From assembly GCA_940337035.1 (NCBI GenBank), contig CALNHX010002654.1, positions 62,001 to 126,000 on the forward strand: a stretch of 64,000 bases of DNA. Reading direction: 5' to 3'. Positions 1 to 10,499 of this stretch are shown one piece after another. Position 1 is the first letter of the stretch, and every line of letters starts with the position of its first letter. Both the position numbers and the translations under genes were made by a program. The notes below the pieces were generated by a model, which was not told where the DNA came from, searched no databases, and worked only from the letters and a program-made list of their open reading frames with translations. Origin of the DNA: Agriotes lineatus (taxonomy: Eukaryota > Arthropoda > Insecta > Coleoptera > Elateridae).

Positions 1-1949
1 CATGCAAATTTAACAAAGCAATCGCACGCAGTCCCTTCTAATAGCTGCATGGGTTTGTTAGATTGGAAAGTATAGTACGTGAATAAAGGCAATAGAAGGA
101 AAAGACTGGCACCATAAAGCACAGCATAGGACAACATGGAATGCATTAGGAGAGGCCTATGTCCAACAATGGACCATAAGTTAATATATAAGTATAAGTT
201 AATTTGAAGCGTGTTAAAGTGCAGTAAGCCAGCGTTTTCAAATTTCGCAAACACATTTTCTGAGTGTACATGCAAATACACCCATTGTGCTATATTTAAA
301 GGCTTCTTACGAGGCCTGCACGCGACCAGTGGTTCCGAGCATAATGTCTGCTAGGAGAAAGTGATGCAATTGAGGCGAACCGTTTCCAAGGGTATGTAGC
401 AGCCAGTTGCAGGTAAAATGTTTTACAGAACGTGATAAGATTGCGTTTAACTGCAAGCATTTGCAAACGCGCAGGAATGTGTTTTATCAGCGACTCAAAT
501 AAGTACCGGCTTCGGTCAATTTTGACATTCCAGTTTTGTTAAAGACATTTTGACATTACCGTTCTTTTAAAAGATAATTATTTCAACGTTATTTTTGGTG
601 ATGTTTTACCTTGTTCATGTATGTTTGCGACACGCTTGCAAGTTGCCTCAATCTATATCGCACGTAGGTTGTTTGAGAACTTAATTCTATTTTTTTATTT
701 TTTTTGTATTTTTATGCGTATTTTTTGTTTTTTATGTTTTTATACTTATGTGATTTGAAGTCAATAGATGATGTAAACAATTCGGGCTTTGTTGTGCATT
801 GTTTAAAGTTAAGTTTCAGACCGATGAACACTATAAGGGGAACCAAATTTCTGTTTTAGCAGATAGTAATCTTGCATAAGCGATTAACTGTGATATTAAG
901 AGAATTGCATGTTCACTGAGTTAGCTAAGGGGTAAAATGGGCAAATAGTGATTTAAATGTCAAGGCGTACGAAACGTCTTGTTTAAATTTAATGTATGCA
1001 TGGAGGGGTAAAAAATGCCGCATTTAATATTCTATTTAAAAATATATAAATATGTTGAACCATTAATTTTATTTCAGTTTTTCTCCCTCAAAAATTATTT
1101 TCTTCGGGCCAGCGTCGACTCAGTGGTGGCAACCCCCTAGAACTGTCTAAAAACGCATGCATGTTTTCTTAGATTTCTTTACAGTTTTTAAACATCAATT
1201 TAAAAATAAAAAACAGTTGCTTAGACCAATAAACTTTAAATTGTATCGTTTGCGGAGAGTAAAATTTACATTTTAAAGGGAATTTTCCCAATTCTGCTAC
1301 ACGATCTTTGAACTAAAGATATTTTAAAATCCATTTAGTATTTTTCTTACAAATTTATTCTGAAGGTTAAAAAATAAATTGCATTGTGTCATTTACAGAA
1401 AAGCACATCCATTGTTCAGGAACGAATTTACAATTACAGTTCAGCTGCTCGAATTTTGAACCCAGATGTGTTTATCGAACGTATATTCGGTTTTTGAAAA
1501 AATATATTTTTTATTACTTGCATATAATTTCCCAGTTAAGCATATCGAATTTTGAACTAGAACTGTTTAAAAATTAGTGCATGTTATTCGTAAATTGTTT
1601 ACAGTTTTTGAAAATCTATTTTAAAATAAATAGAAAAGGTGTTCAGACCAATCATTAATTTTGAATGGTGTCGTTCGCAAAGAGTTAAAAGAAATTTCCC
1701 AATTATGCTTCAGGACTATTATATTAAACATATTTTCAGCAGTGTATTTAACGCTGATATTGCGTATAATCGTTCGTTTAATATTGTACTTTGAAGGATT
1801 CACAGCACTCTAGATAACAAAAATTATATCCTAAAAATTACTGCATTGTAAATAGTAACGAAAGGGGTTTAATGTAGATTCTTGCTCACAATGTTATGCT
1901 GCTTTTGGTTATCTAAATATGTAGCATTAAAAATTCAAGATAATGTCTA
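1..1949. other. AT-rich stretch with an old duplication
   Basis: No gene recognised. Roughly 1130-1330 and 1556-1750 are diverged copies of one segment. Both start CTAGAACTGT and contain a cagaccaat block, then a TTTCCCAATT block. The copies are about 426 bp apart. The short open frames here have no recognisable content. Confidence 0.5.
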
Positions 1950-2061
1950 TACAGGGTGTTTCCTAAGTAAGTAATCAAACTTAAAAGTGGTATTCGATGG
2001 CTTATTTTAAGAAGAGAAGTTCCTGTAAACGTGTTTCCTAAATTGTCTCGTTCTCAAATTA

Positions 2062-3679
2062 CAGGGCCGAGTTAAAATAAAAACGTTTTATTAGGAAAAC
2101 AAACTGTGTTATTGCAAATAATAATAAAATACAAATAATAAAAACGAAGTAACTAACGAAATTGCAGAATAAATTAGCGCAGCTGGTGAAAATGGCCACC
2201 TCCAGCCATAACACATGCCTCAGCTCTCCTTCTCAGTGACGTACTCGCCTAAAATACCTGAAGTGTTACGTATAGTCTCACATCCATTTATTATGCCTTG
2301 GCTTTCAATAGGTATTGTGAAATTAAAGATGTGAGGTGTCCCCAAAGGAAAATATCTAAAGGATTTAGATCTGGCGATCTTGCAGGTCATGGTTGGTTTG
2401 GCATTTGACCACCTCGGTCAATCCATTGATTGGTAAACTCCATATTTAAAAACTGACGAGCTAGTACACTAAAACGAGCTGGAGCGCTGTCGTGCATTAA
2501 CACATTCTGTTTATGAGCATGAATGGAACATCTTCCAGTAGAAGAGGTAGTTCATTTTCAAGAAAATGTCGATACGAAGCACGGTCAAGTCTCATGGAAA
2601 GAAAGACAGGATCAATCAAGAAATCTCCAACAATTTTCACCTATACATTCAATGAAAATTGATGCTGGAAGTAGTTTTCTGCTAGCGCCTGTGGATTTTC
2701 TTTATTTCAGAGATGGTTATTACGAAAATTCATAATATCGTTATTCGAAATGTTGGCCTCGTCCATACAGAGCACCTCAGCAACGTATTGAGAATTCTGT
2801 GCAATTTGTTGCTGAATCCACAGAGAAAACGTTAAACGTTGCTGAAAATCTCCAGGAAACAGAGCCTGTACTCGACCGATATGGTAATGGTACAGCTGCT
2901 GTTCCCTCAAAAGTGTCCACACCAGCTTAGAACTTATTTGAAGATAAGATACAATTTTTCTTGTGCTATTTCTGGATGTTCTTCAATTTCGTTCAGAACA
3001 GCTTCTTCCACTGCAGGTGTCCTAACTGTTTGAGGTTTTCCTGGAACATTATGTGTTCGTACAAATTATCCTGTTTCCACAAGATGCTGGTGGATTCTTA
3101 TGAATGTCCGATTCGGTGGCGATTGGGATATTTTTCGCTGTAAATACGCTTTGCTTCTTGAGCACTTCCGCCAGCAAGACCGTACACAAAATGCATATCA
3201 GTCATTTTTAAATAAGTTTGTGTAATTTAACATAGTTAGTAAAACTTTAAAATACTAGGTTAATACACTACAAGTGACGTTCAGTTATTTAAACAAGTGT
3301 GAAAAGCAGGTGTCGATCAACAGACGTAAACATGTTTAACTGCGATGAAATACGTAATTGTACTTTATTTACAATTTTTGTTTTAACTCGATAACAGCTA
3401 ATGAAATCTAAAAAAGATAAGAGGTAGTTTTTGGAGAGTTTTTGTTTGAGAGTTTAAAAAAATTATTCAAGAAATATAATCAGTGGCGTGTAATTGTCTA
3501 ATAAAACAATATTATGATTACCCACATGCAAGCCCCTGGTGCCTCTGAAAGTCTTTAAATGATACTGAAAAGTGGCTCTTAGTACCACATGGAAACATAC
3601 CACATTTGAATAAAATATTTCTATTTGTTTTCGAAATATCCTTACTTTTTAATTTTGTTTTAGTTTGTTTGACACCCTG
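2062..3679 (-). mobile_element. Tc1/mariner-superfamily transposon nested in the MITE
   Basis: Ends CAGGG (left) and CCCTG (right) with flanking TA at 2060-2061 and 3680-3681. The first roughly 20 bp of the ends resemble each other as inverted repeats. It carries a decayed transposase on the minus strand. Borders are inferred from the TA-CAGGG pattern and could be a few bases off. Confidence 0.55.
2170..3205 (-). pseudogene. Decayed Tc1/mariner-type transposase (insect DUF4817-like group)
   Basis: Starting at ATG 3205-3203, a broken reading frame gives MTDMHFVYGLAGGSAQEAKR, then LLREQQLYHYHIGRVQALFP, then a DEAN motif in FRNNHLW context, and PARSPDLNPLDIFLWGHL near 2345-2400, ending AGGGHF near 2200. 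These are the successive landmarks of a transposase group common in insects (helix-turn-helix N-terminus, DDE catalytic core). Frameshifts and stops lie between the blocks, so it is dead. The first D region (MDEAN) and the third (SPDLNPLD) are visible. Confidence 0.75.
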
Positions 3680-3792
3680 TATTTTGAAAACAAAGCAATT
3701 TAGGAAACATGTTTATAGAAACTTTTCTTCTTAAAATAAGCCATAGATTACCACTTTTAAGTTCGATTACTTACTTAGGAAACACCCTTGTA

Positions 3793-6240
3793 TTATAAAA
3801 TCAGCATTGAGTTTCTTCTAAAAAAATTCCTGTACGAGAAATCCACATTTCAAAAATAATCCGTATTTTTTCAATTAGATTAATTTAAGAGTGTTGAATA
3901 TAAATATTTGTATTTAAAAATTGGTTTTACATATAAATTTTCATATAAATCCAGTAATTTCTTGTGTATTGTAGTTTTTTATGTCAATTCGTCTATTCCT
4001 ATGATAAAATGGCTAAGTTTTGTTACAATAAATTTTCTGTTCAACCGAATATTATGTACTATATTAAGCATATTTACTATGTGAATTATGTTGTAAAGGA
4101 ATTTTTACATCGATAATGGGTAGTAAACTACTTGGAAATATTACGTAATTTAAAGATTTTAAGTGAGATTTTGTATTTCAAATTTAAAGGAACCAAAGCT
4201 GTCGACTACACTATTTTAGCCAAGGTATACAAACGTAAATTTTTTATCAGACAAAATCTTTCTAATAAATTATTTTAATTTAACGGTCGCCCAAACTAAA
4301 GAAAATCAAACAAAGGTCCCTCAAATAGCTAGATATAAAAAACCGTTTACCTGTTTCAAAAATTGTCCAACTGAGCGGCTACCACTGAAGTTTTCAAAAA
4401 ACTACTCTTTCATCCTCTTTGCGACAAAGTGTGGACACTGCTCTCACGTTCACTCTTACGTATTCGCTGCTCTAATCTGCCGCGAAAACACAAAAATCGC
4501 GGTTTTTCGCGTGGTCCCTTCACTTCGAAAAGCCAAAGAGCGTGAGCAGCTTCGCCAGCGGGCGTTCCAACGCGTCTATCGGTGAAAGCAGCAGAAGCAC
4601 CTTTATTAACTTCTAACCGTTTGTTTACTGCTCCGATCGGTTCCACCTTGAATTTTCACTTCGAGACCGCCCGCGGCGGCGACGAGCCTCCGAAGGCGGT
4701 CGCGGAAAATTCAGCAGTTGCTGGAAAATCGGCTTTTCGTAATCGACCCAATATTTACTGGCATGAGCGACTACTTATTAAATTATTTTCTAATGATTAT
4801 TACTTAAAAACTGCAATTAAATTTGTCCAATATATGTGTACGTTTTTAGGCAGTTCTGATAGAAAATTCATGAAGCATAATTGGAGAAATTCCCTATTAA
4901 GAAAAATCTGTTTTCAGCAAACGACACAAGTTAAAATATATTGGTTTCAATAACTGGTTCTTATTTATTTTCAAATTACGTTACAAAAAATATGAATATT
5001 TCGGAAAAACCAATTTTAGTTCAAAACTCGATAAGAACTGGAGAAATTTCTTATTAAAAAATAGCTATTTATGCAACATGTTGCAAAAAATGTGATTTGT
5101 CCACCGAGGCGCCACGTCGAGGTGGCCAACACGTTGTCTGCGAATTCTGCAACATGTTACATACAAGACTTTTTAAATTCTATAAAAATTTTAATAAAAT
5201 AAATTTTTTAAGTTTTGGCAGTTTATGTAATTTTATTGTCAGTATCCAGACATTTAAAATATTAAAATCTCTAGTGGTGCAGTAATCTGGTTGATAAAGA
5301 AATAATAGCCATTTATATACCAAGTAAATAATGTAAGACTTTATGTGACCAGGCGACCAGGTGATGTTAGGGCCAAGCGAGGTCAATAAAGAAGACGAGT
5401 CAATAAAATCAAACTCTGTACTTGTTGCATATAAAGCTTTATGTTCGACTGCAAAAATAAAAAAAATCGGGTTTGTAAATTTGACTTCTATTCTGTGGCA
5501 GAAAAAAATATGACATTAAAGTGCCTTGATGGATATGGACCAGCATTTATTTTGACATTAACAGCAGACGTAACGGGCTTTGACGTATTAGTAAAATAAG
5601 TAACGTACTTTATTGCCACAAAACTATGTCATAAACAATACTTTATAATGCAGTCGTACATAAACATATACAGAGAGATTTTCTTTGATACGAACACAAT
5701 AGACGATATGACGAATTTACAAATGCTGAAAATTTGACGTTGACATTTCACTAAATTCTGTCAACAGATAATATCTGCTATAATTTATCTTTTAAAATGG
5801 ATATCGACGAAGTACCGGAAAAAGTGCAAATTGTAAAATGGTATTATCAAGGGTAATACCGCAAAAGGTGAAAATTTTTTAGAATTTTTTTTAGTTCACA
5901 TGCAAATTATTGCGTTTAAATTTCTCGAAACCAAAACTGCATTAAAAATTCCGCGAGACCTCAGGTCGAGTGGAATTTGCCGAAAATAATTCTCTTAAAC
6001 AATTTTGCCTTGAGTGGTATTATTCAACAATATGGGTAAATGACTTTTACCGTGTTCGACAGCACACATTTTTAACGTTTTCCACTATTAATTCAATACT
6101 GGAGCTTCCAACACGATTACTATGAGTTTTTAGAAAGACGCTAATTTGCAAACTTCACTTTGACGTTTTGGTGAACTGTCAGCCAAAGGCTACTCGCTAA
6201 ATTAAAATCATTGAAACCAATCGGGCCAGCGTGAAAACAC
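3793..6240. other. Non-coding stretch with a GC-rich patch
   Basis: No gene assigned. 4440-4750 is markedly GC- and CpG-richer than its surroundings; it could be a promoter or first exon of an unseen gene, but no product is recognisable. Around 4860-5060, units resembling those at 1130-1750 and 10725-10900 occur. A weak inverted repeat (taatacc...ggtatta) lies at about 5840-6030. Confidence 0.4.
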
Positions 6241-6243
6241 TGA

Positions 6244-6509
6244 CAGCCGTATTCATAGTCGTTCGCCAGCGGCTCGCCGGCGAGTCGCCGGAGTTTCGTT
6301 ATAAATAGTATGTTGGCGGCACTGTACGTCTATGTCAAATTCGAGGTTAGCAGGTTAGATTTTGTGTCAATTTCTGCCAAAACTGACGGAAAACCTAACC
6401 TGATAACCTCGAATTTGACATAGACGTACAGTGCCGCCAACATACTATTCATAACGAAACTCCGGCTACTCGCCGGCGAACCGCTGGCGAACGACTATGA
6501 ATACGGCTG
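6244..6509. mobile_element. Fold-back MITE, TGA target duplication
   Basis: Nearly the whole 266 bp folds on itself. The left arm from 6244 (CAGCCGTATTCATAGTCGTT) is matched by the right arm ending at 6509, with mismatches mainly near the inner GC-rich block. TGA flanks both ends (6241-6243, 6510-6512). The centre contains the TGTCAAATTCGAGGTTAG snap-back core also found at 19.5 and 36.1 kb. Confidence 0.8.
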
Positions 6510-6598
6510 TGAGACATTAGTAAGTGTTTTCAAAGACAGTCAATTTTGATTGGCCGTTTCTGACAAATTGAACAATTTTCATTAGTTCGTTCATTGTA

Positions 6599-7500
6599 GT
6601 GTTGAATAATCAGGGTCAAACGTTTCGAGAAATTCCTTCACAGCAGCATTTGAAAATAGGCCTTCTCCATCATTATCAACGTTGCACAGAATTATTTCAA
6701 AATCACAAAAGGGCTAGTGTTCCCAAAGAAGACAGGGCTTTAAATGAACTGATGATTTGTCCTACCGCTAACGACAATCCAGAATATTCTTTCAAGCAGA
6801 TTGCTGAAGTAGTAGATTTAGGCGCTTCCACTGTTAGAGTTATTTTACGGATAAATGGTTATTGGCCCTACAAGCTGCAAAAGATACATGAAATTCTTCT
6901 TGATGATAATTTCAGACGTATGAATTTTGTGAAACTATAATAGAAATGGCGAATAATAACGAAAACTTTCTCCGGATCCGGAAAATTATTTTCACTGATG
7001 AATCAACATTTCCAGGGCATTGTCGTCATAACCCACAAAATGTGTATTACTGGTCGCGAGGTATTTTGAATTCCGGACCCAGTACCCCCAAAAATTAAAT
7101 GTTTGTGGAGGAATACTGGGTGAGAACATGATCGGTCCATTTTTTATTGATGAAAATCTAACCGGCCCTAAATACCTTAAACTACTGCAGCAGCCAACCA
7201 TTCCAGAAATTTGACGTATAGCAGGTGAAAGATTTAATTAACCGTGGTTTCAGCATGATGGCTGTCCCACTTACAACAATGCTTTAGTTCAAGAATATCT
7301 GGACATTATATTCCCAAATGGATTGTTGAGTGGACGAGGAACCATTTTGTAGCCAGCTAGATCTCCAGATCTCTCTCCCAATGATTACTTCCTATGGGGC
7401 TACATAAAATCTAAAATTTATGGTTTTCAGGATAACAGAGTCAACAGTTTGGGAGAACTGAGGCGTTTGAGAGTATTATATTACTTAGAGCAAGAAGGCG
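6599..7500 (+). pseudogene. Decayed Tc1/mariner-superfamily transposase
   Basis: The first 113-codon open frame (6599-6940) resembles the helix-turn-helix part of such transposases (FKQIAEVVDLGASTVRVILR). After a stop and shifts the core follows: KIIFTDEST near 6985, WFQHDGCPTYNNALVQEYLD near 7245, and PARSPDLSPNDYFLWGYIKS near 7355. Motif order DE...HDG...SPDL fits a DD(E/D) catalytic triad. It belongs to the same broad group as the copies at 2.2, 27.7 and 35.5 kb, but the sequences are well diverged. No clear terminal inverted repeats were found. Confidence 0.7.
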
Positions 7501-7559
7501 CGCGTTTTGAACACGAGCAAATTTAAACTTTCTATATTTTGTTGCTTTAATTAAAAATA

Positions 7560-8360
7560 GCTTTACTTTGGTTTACCTTTTTTTCCATGATTTAATTTGT
7601 TCAGAATAAATTGTTTCTTTCTTTAGAATGCATTGTGAATTACTTATCTTGTTTTACTTTACTGTTAATCTCGAAGAATCACGTTCTATAACTCTGAATT
7701 TATCATCATTACAGAATAACACAACACCTCATACAACCTATCTGTGATACTCGTATAATATTTCATTTACAAAAATTACACTATGCGTGGATGCTTCTCG
7801 TCGTATGCTTTGACGACCCGTTGATGAATATCACATATCAGAGTATCCTCGATCGACTGTCCATCGGTCTTGACGTCTTTTTAGGCAGGTGTAAATTCGC
7901 CTTGATTTATTTATGTTCGAAGTTCATGCATTTTCTCTGTATAACAAATAATATTAATTGAGTTTTTGTTAAAATGCGTTCACCTTGTTAATTTTTGTCC
8001 TAGTGCGAAAATAACTGTAATTTCGAAATTCAAATGACAACTGAAATTCCATCATCCCGATATGGAATTTTAATAGTATATTACCATACTAGTGTATAAG
8101 TACGCCTTTAAGGCACGTGCGGCGAGTTTAAGAGCACGACGCAAAGCGGAGTGCTTTTAACGTCGCTAGTGCTTTAATGGCACTTGTACACGTGTATCAT
8201 ACGCTACTTGTTCTACGATCGTAACAGAAATATAAAAATTTAGTTCGGTGACACTTTTTCCGTCACATTGTGTTAGATATTCTAGGTTATGTTGACATTC
8301 AAATTTACGGGAAAGCGTGTTTTAATATGGCCAATGGCAATATTAATATAAATTATTATT
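7560..8360. other. Intergenic, with a GC-rich imperfect hairpin
   Basis: No gene. 8093-8200 folds into an imperfect hairpin (gcacgtgcggcgag... pairing with ...cgtcgctagtgc, core GACGCAAAGCG). This type of fold-back also appears at 19213-19330 and is probably a MITE remnant. Confidence 0.45.
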
Positions 8361-8364
8361 GTAT

Positions 8365-8990
8365 CAGGCTTTTTATTATACACTACGATAAAGCGATATG
8401 GAAATTTCTAGAAAATAGTAGAACTGATAATTGGTATTATAAATTGATTTAATGCAGATCCGATACAACTATGTACGTAAACCTGTACAAAAACAGTGAA
8501 CCAATAACCATTAATCCAGGAGTCAGACAAGGGAATACGATGTTTCCAAAACTGTTTATGTTAAAAGGAATAAATATCAATGGAGAAATGCTTAATCAAT
8601 TAAGATTTGCGGATGACATCGTTATAATTAGTCGGGATCTACAAAAACTACAGACATTATAAGATAACTAAACAAAACAACGAATCTGAAAAAGTAGGCA
8701 TAAAAATCAACACTTATAAAATAAAAATAATAACAAACTTTTAAACGCTGATAAAAGGCTGATAACTGTAAAAATAAGCAACAAAACTATTGAACTGGCG
8801 GATGAATATAAATACCTGGGCCAAACCATAACGATGGGAAAATAACCTATGAAAACGGAAATAACGAAAAGAAAAAAACAGGTTGGTTTTCATTCGGGAA
8901 AATGAACTCAGTGTTTAAGTCTGATATCGCAATCCCCTTGAAATCGAACGCCTTCAATCAATGCATTGTTATGTGTTTATGATTTCATAT
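8365..8990 (+). pseudogene. RTE-type LINE reverse transcriptase, 5' piece
   Basis: A broken frame shows LFIIHYDKAIWKFLENSRTD, PGVRQGNTMFPKLF, LRFADDIVIISRDL and later ADEYKYLGQTI, GKMNSVFKSDI and FNQCIV. These are the RT motifs with the FADD catalytic box and the thumb region of RTE-type endonuclease-reverse transcriptase elements. Several stops and shifts make it dead. The element is interrupted here and resumes at about 10085. Confidence 0.75.
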
Positions 8991-8999
8991 TATTCTTAT

Positions 9000-10045
9000 T
9001 AGATTTTTATTTAAATAAGTGACTATAATCTCAAAGGGTTGGAATTTCTGCATTCTAGCAAATATGATTGAATGTATAATAAATTATAGGCAATATATTC
9101 GCTATTAAGATAATTATCGTGGTTTCTATAATAAATATACAAAATAAAAGTAATCGTTTTCGCCACCGCTTGTTTATCTGCTACAAAATTAGATATTTCA
9201 ACTGATTGGAACAACTTTACAAACCTTTCCAACCTCACAATTTATCAAAACAAGTTGGCTTCGTATTAATAATTACATCAGCGATTAAGTAATAGTGCGT
9301 TGCCTAAGTGACGCCACAAATTTCACCAAATTCCATTTTTAGGATAACTCTTTAAACTTATTTGACTTTCCTGATGCAAAATAGGGCACTAGGCGTCCCC
9401 ACAGCAAGTCCCACGGCGGACAGGGGCTCCTCTTTCTCTCAGTTGGCCAGGCGGTGTTCGAAGAGGTATCTGGCTGTAACAAGCCAGATACTTCTTCGAA
9501 TACCGCCTGGCCGACTGAGAGAAAGAAGCTTGTTACAGCCAAATACCTCTTCGAACACCGCCTGCAGCTTGCACCACTCCAAAACTGCTTAAAACTCCGT
9601 CTTTGCCCCAGTCCTAGAATTTCGCCATGCTCAGCAAGAATGTCGCTGCTTCCTTTCCGCTTCCAAGGCTATGATAACCTTGCAACAGCTTCAAAAACTT
9701 CCACAGAAACACCAACTACCACTCGACGTACTATTAAACACTTTTTAAAACTCCTCTAGGGGTACAACGAATCAAATCAACCCTTTTACAGCCTACCCAA
9801 AAAACACTACACTAAGTATAAAACACTAAATTGGGAAATATGGGTATTTATTCGCTTTTAAATGGATTATTTGTGGGGAAGCCAAAATAAAGCACTTCCT
9901 TCTTTCTTCCTGTGTTTTACATTGTATTTTTCAATCAAGGTTAGTACTATTTTTAATACCTTTTTTACAAATTATTAACTCAAAGTCAATACTATTCATA
10001 CACGAATTAAACGAGCACATTTATAGAATCTTTTGTAAAATAATA
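9000..10045. repeat. About 1-kb dispersed repeat, copy 1
   Basis: Similar over its length to the split copy at 44940-45045 plus 50282-51320. Shared blocks include aaatatgat, CAGCAAGTCCCACG, AATTAAACACTTTTTA-like runs, GGGGAAGCCAAAAT and ATTTTTCAATCAA. It interrupts an RTE-type LINE. No terminal inverted repeats or coding domain seen; a solo LTR or another non-autonomous element is possible. Confidence 0.65.
9432..9565. repeat. Double palindrome inside repeat copy 1
   Basis: 43-nt arms at 9432-9474 and 9483-9525 pair around an 8-nt loop. A third segment at 9528-9564 is the reverse complement of 9449-9486 with one mismatch. The corresponding place in the second repeat copy (about 50730-50760) lacks this structure. 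Confidence 0.8.
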
Positions 10046-10084
10046 TTTGAAATGCTTAAAATGTTATTAATTGCTATAATAATT

Positions 10085-10490
10085 TTAGAGACTTTAAAAG
10101 TGTTTATTGCAGTATACTATCTTGGAGTGGCACAAAGGGCGATGGAACGACGAATCTTAGGCATAGTATTGTGGGACAAAATTCTAAATAAAAGGACAAT
10201 GTACAAAAAGGGAGGATGTTATTGCAATAGCAACGCAATTCTAATGGAACTGGGCTGGCCACATCGCTAGCAGACAGTAGACGGATGGACGGAGAGAGTT
10301 ATTGATTGGAGACCCAGAATGTACAAAAGAGAAAGAAGAAGACCGGGGACAATATGGCGTGATGACATCACTAAAGTAGCGGGGATAAACTGGACAACTA
10401 GGGCACAGATAGAATAGAATGCAGAACGGTAGGGAAGGCTTACATCCAGTATTGGATAGAGAAAGGTTGACGATTATGATGATGCTTGGA
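10085..10490 (+). pseudogene. RTE-type LINE, 3' end piece
   Basis: Continues the element broken at about 8990. The frame gives VAQRAMERRILGIVLWDKIL, then VIDWRPRMYKRERRRPG and DDITKVAGINWTTRAQIE, the usual C-terminal region of RTE-type polyproteins. It ends in a GACGATTATGATGATG tail, the kind of short tail these elements have. Confidence 0.75.
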
Positions 10491-10499
10491 CACCCATTT

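Larger units (their letters stand above)
1952..3790. mobile_element. Tc1/mariner-type MITE, outer, split by inner element
   Basis: Long terminal inverted repeats of about 100 bp at 1952-2059 and 3682-3790, starting CAGGGTGTTTCCTAAGTAAG on the left and CAAGGGTGTTTCC (reverse complement) on the right. TA dinucleotides flank both ends (1950-1951, 3791-3792). The arms are separated by a second element, so the original was a short fold-back MITE. Confidence 0.75.

Noticed and set aside
4582..4953. 123-codon open frame in the GC-rich patch
   Set aside because: No recognisable domain, crosses a sharp base-composition change, and no supporting splice or neighbour evidence.
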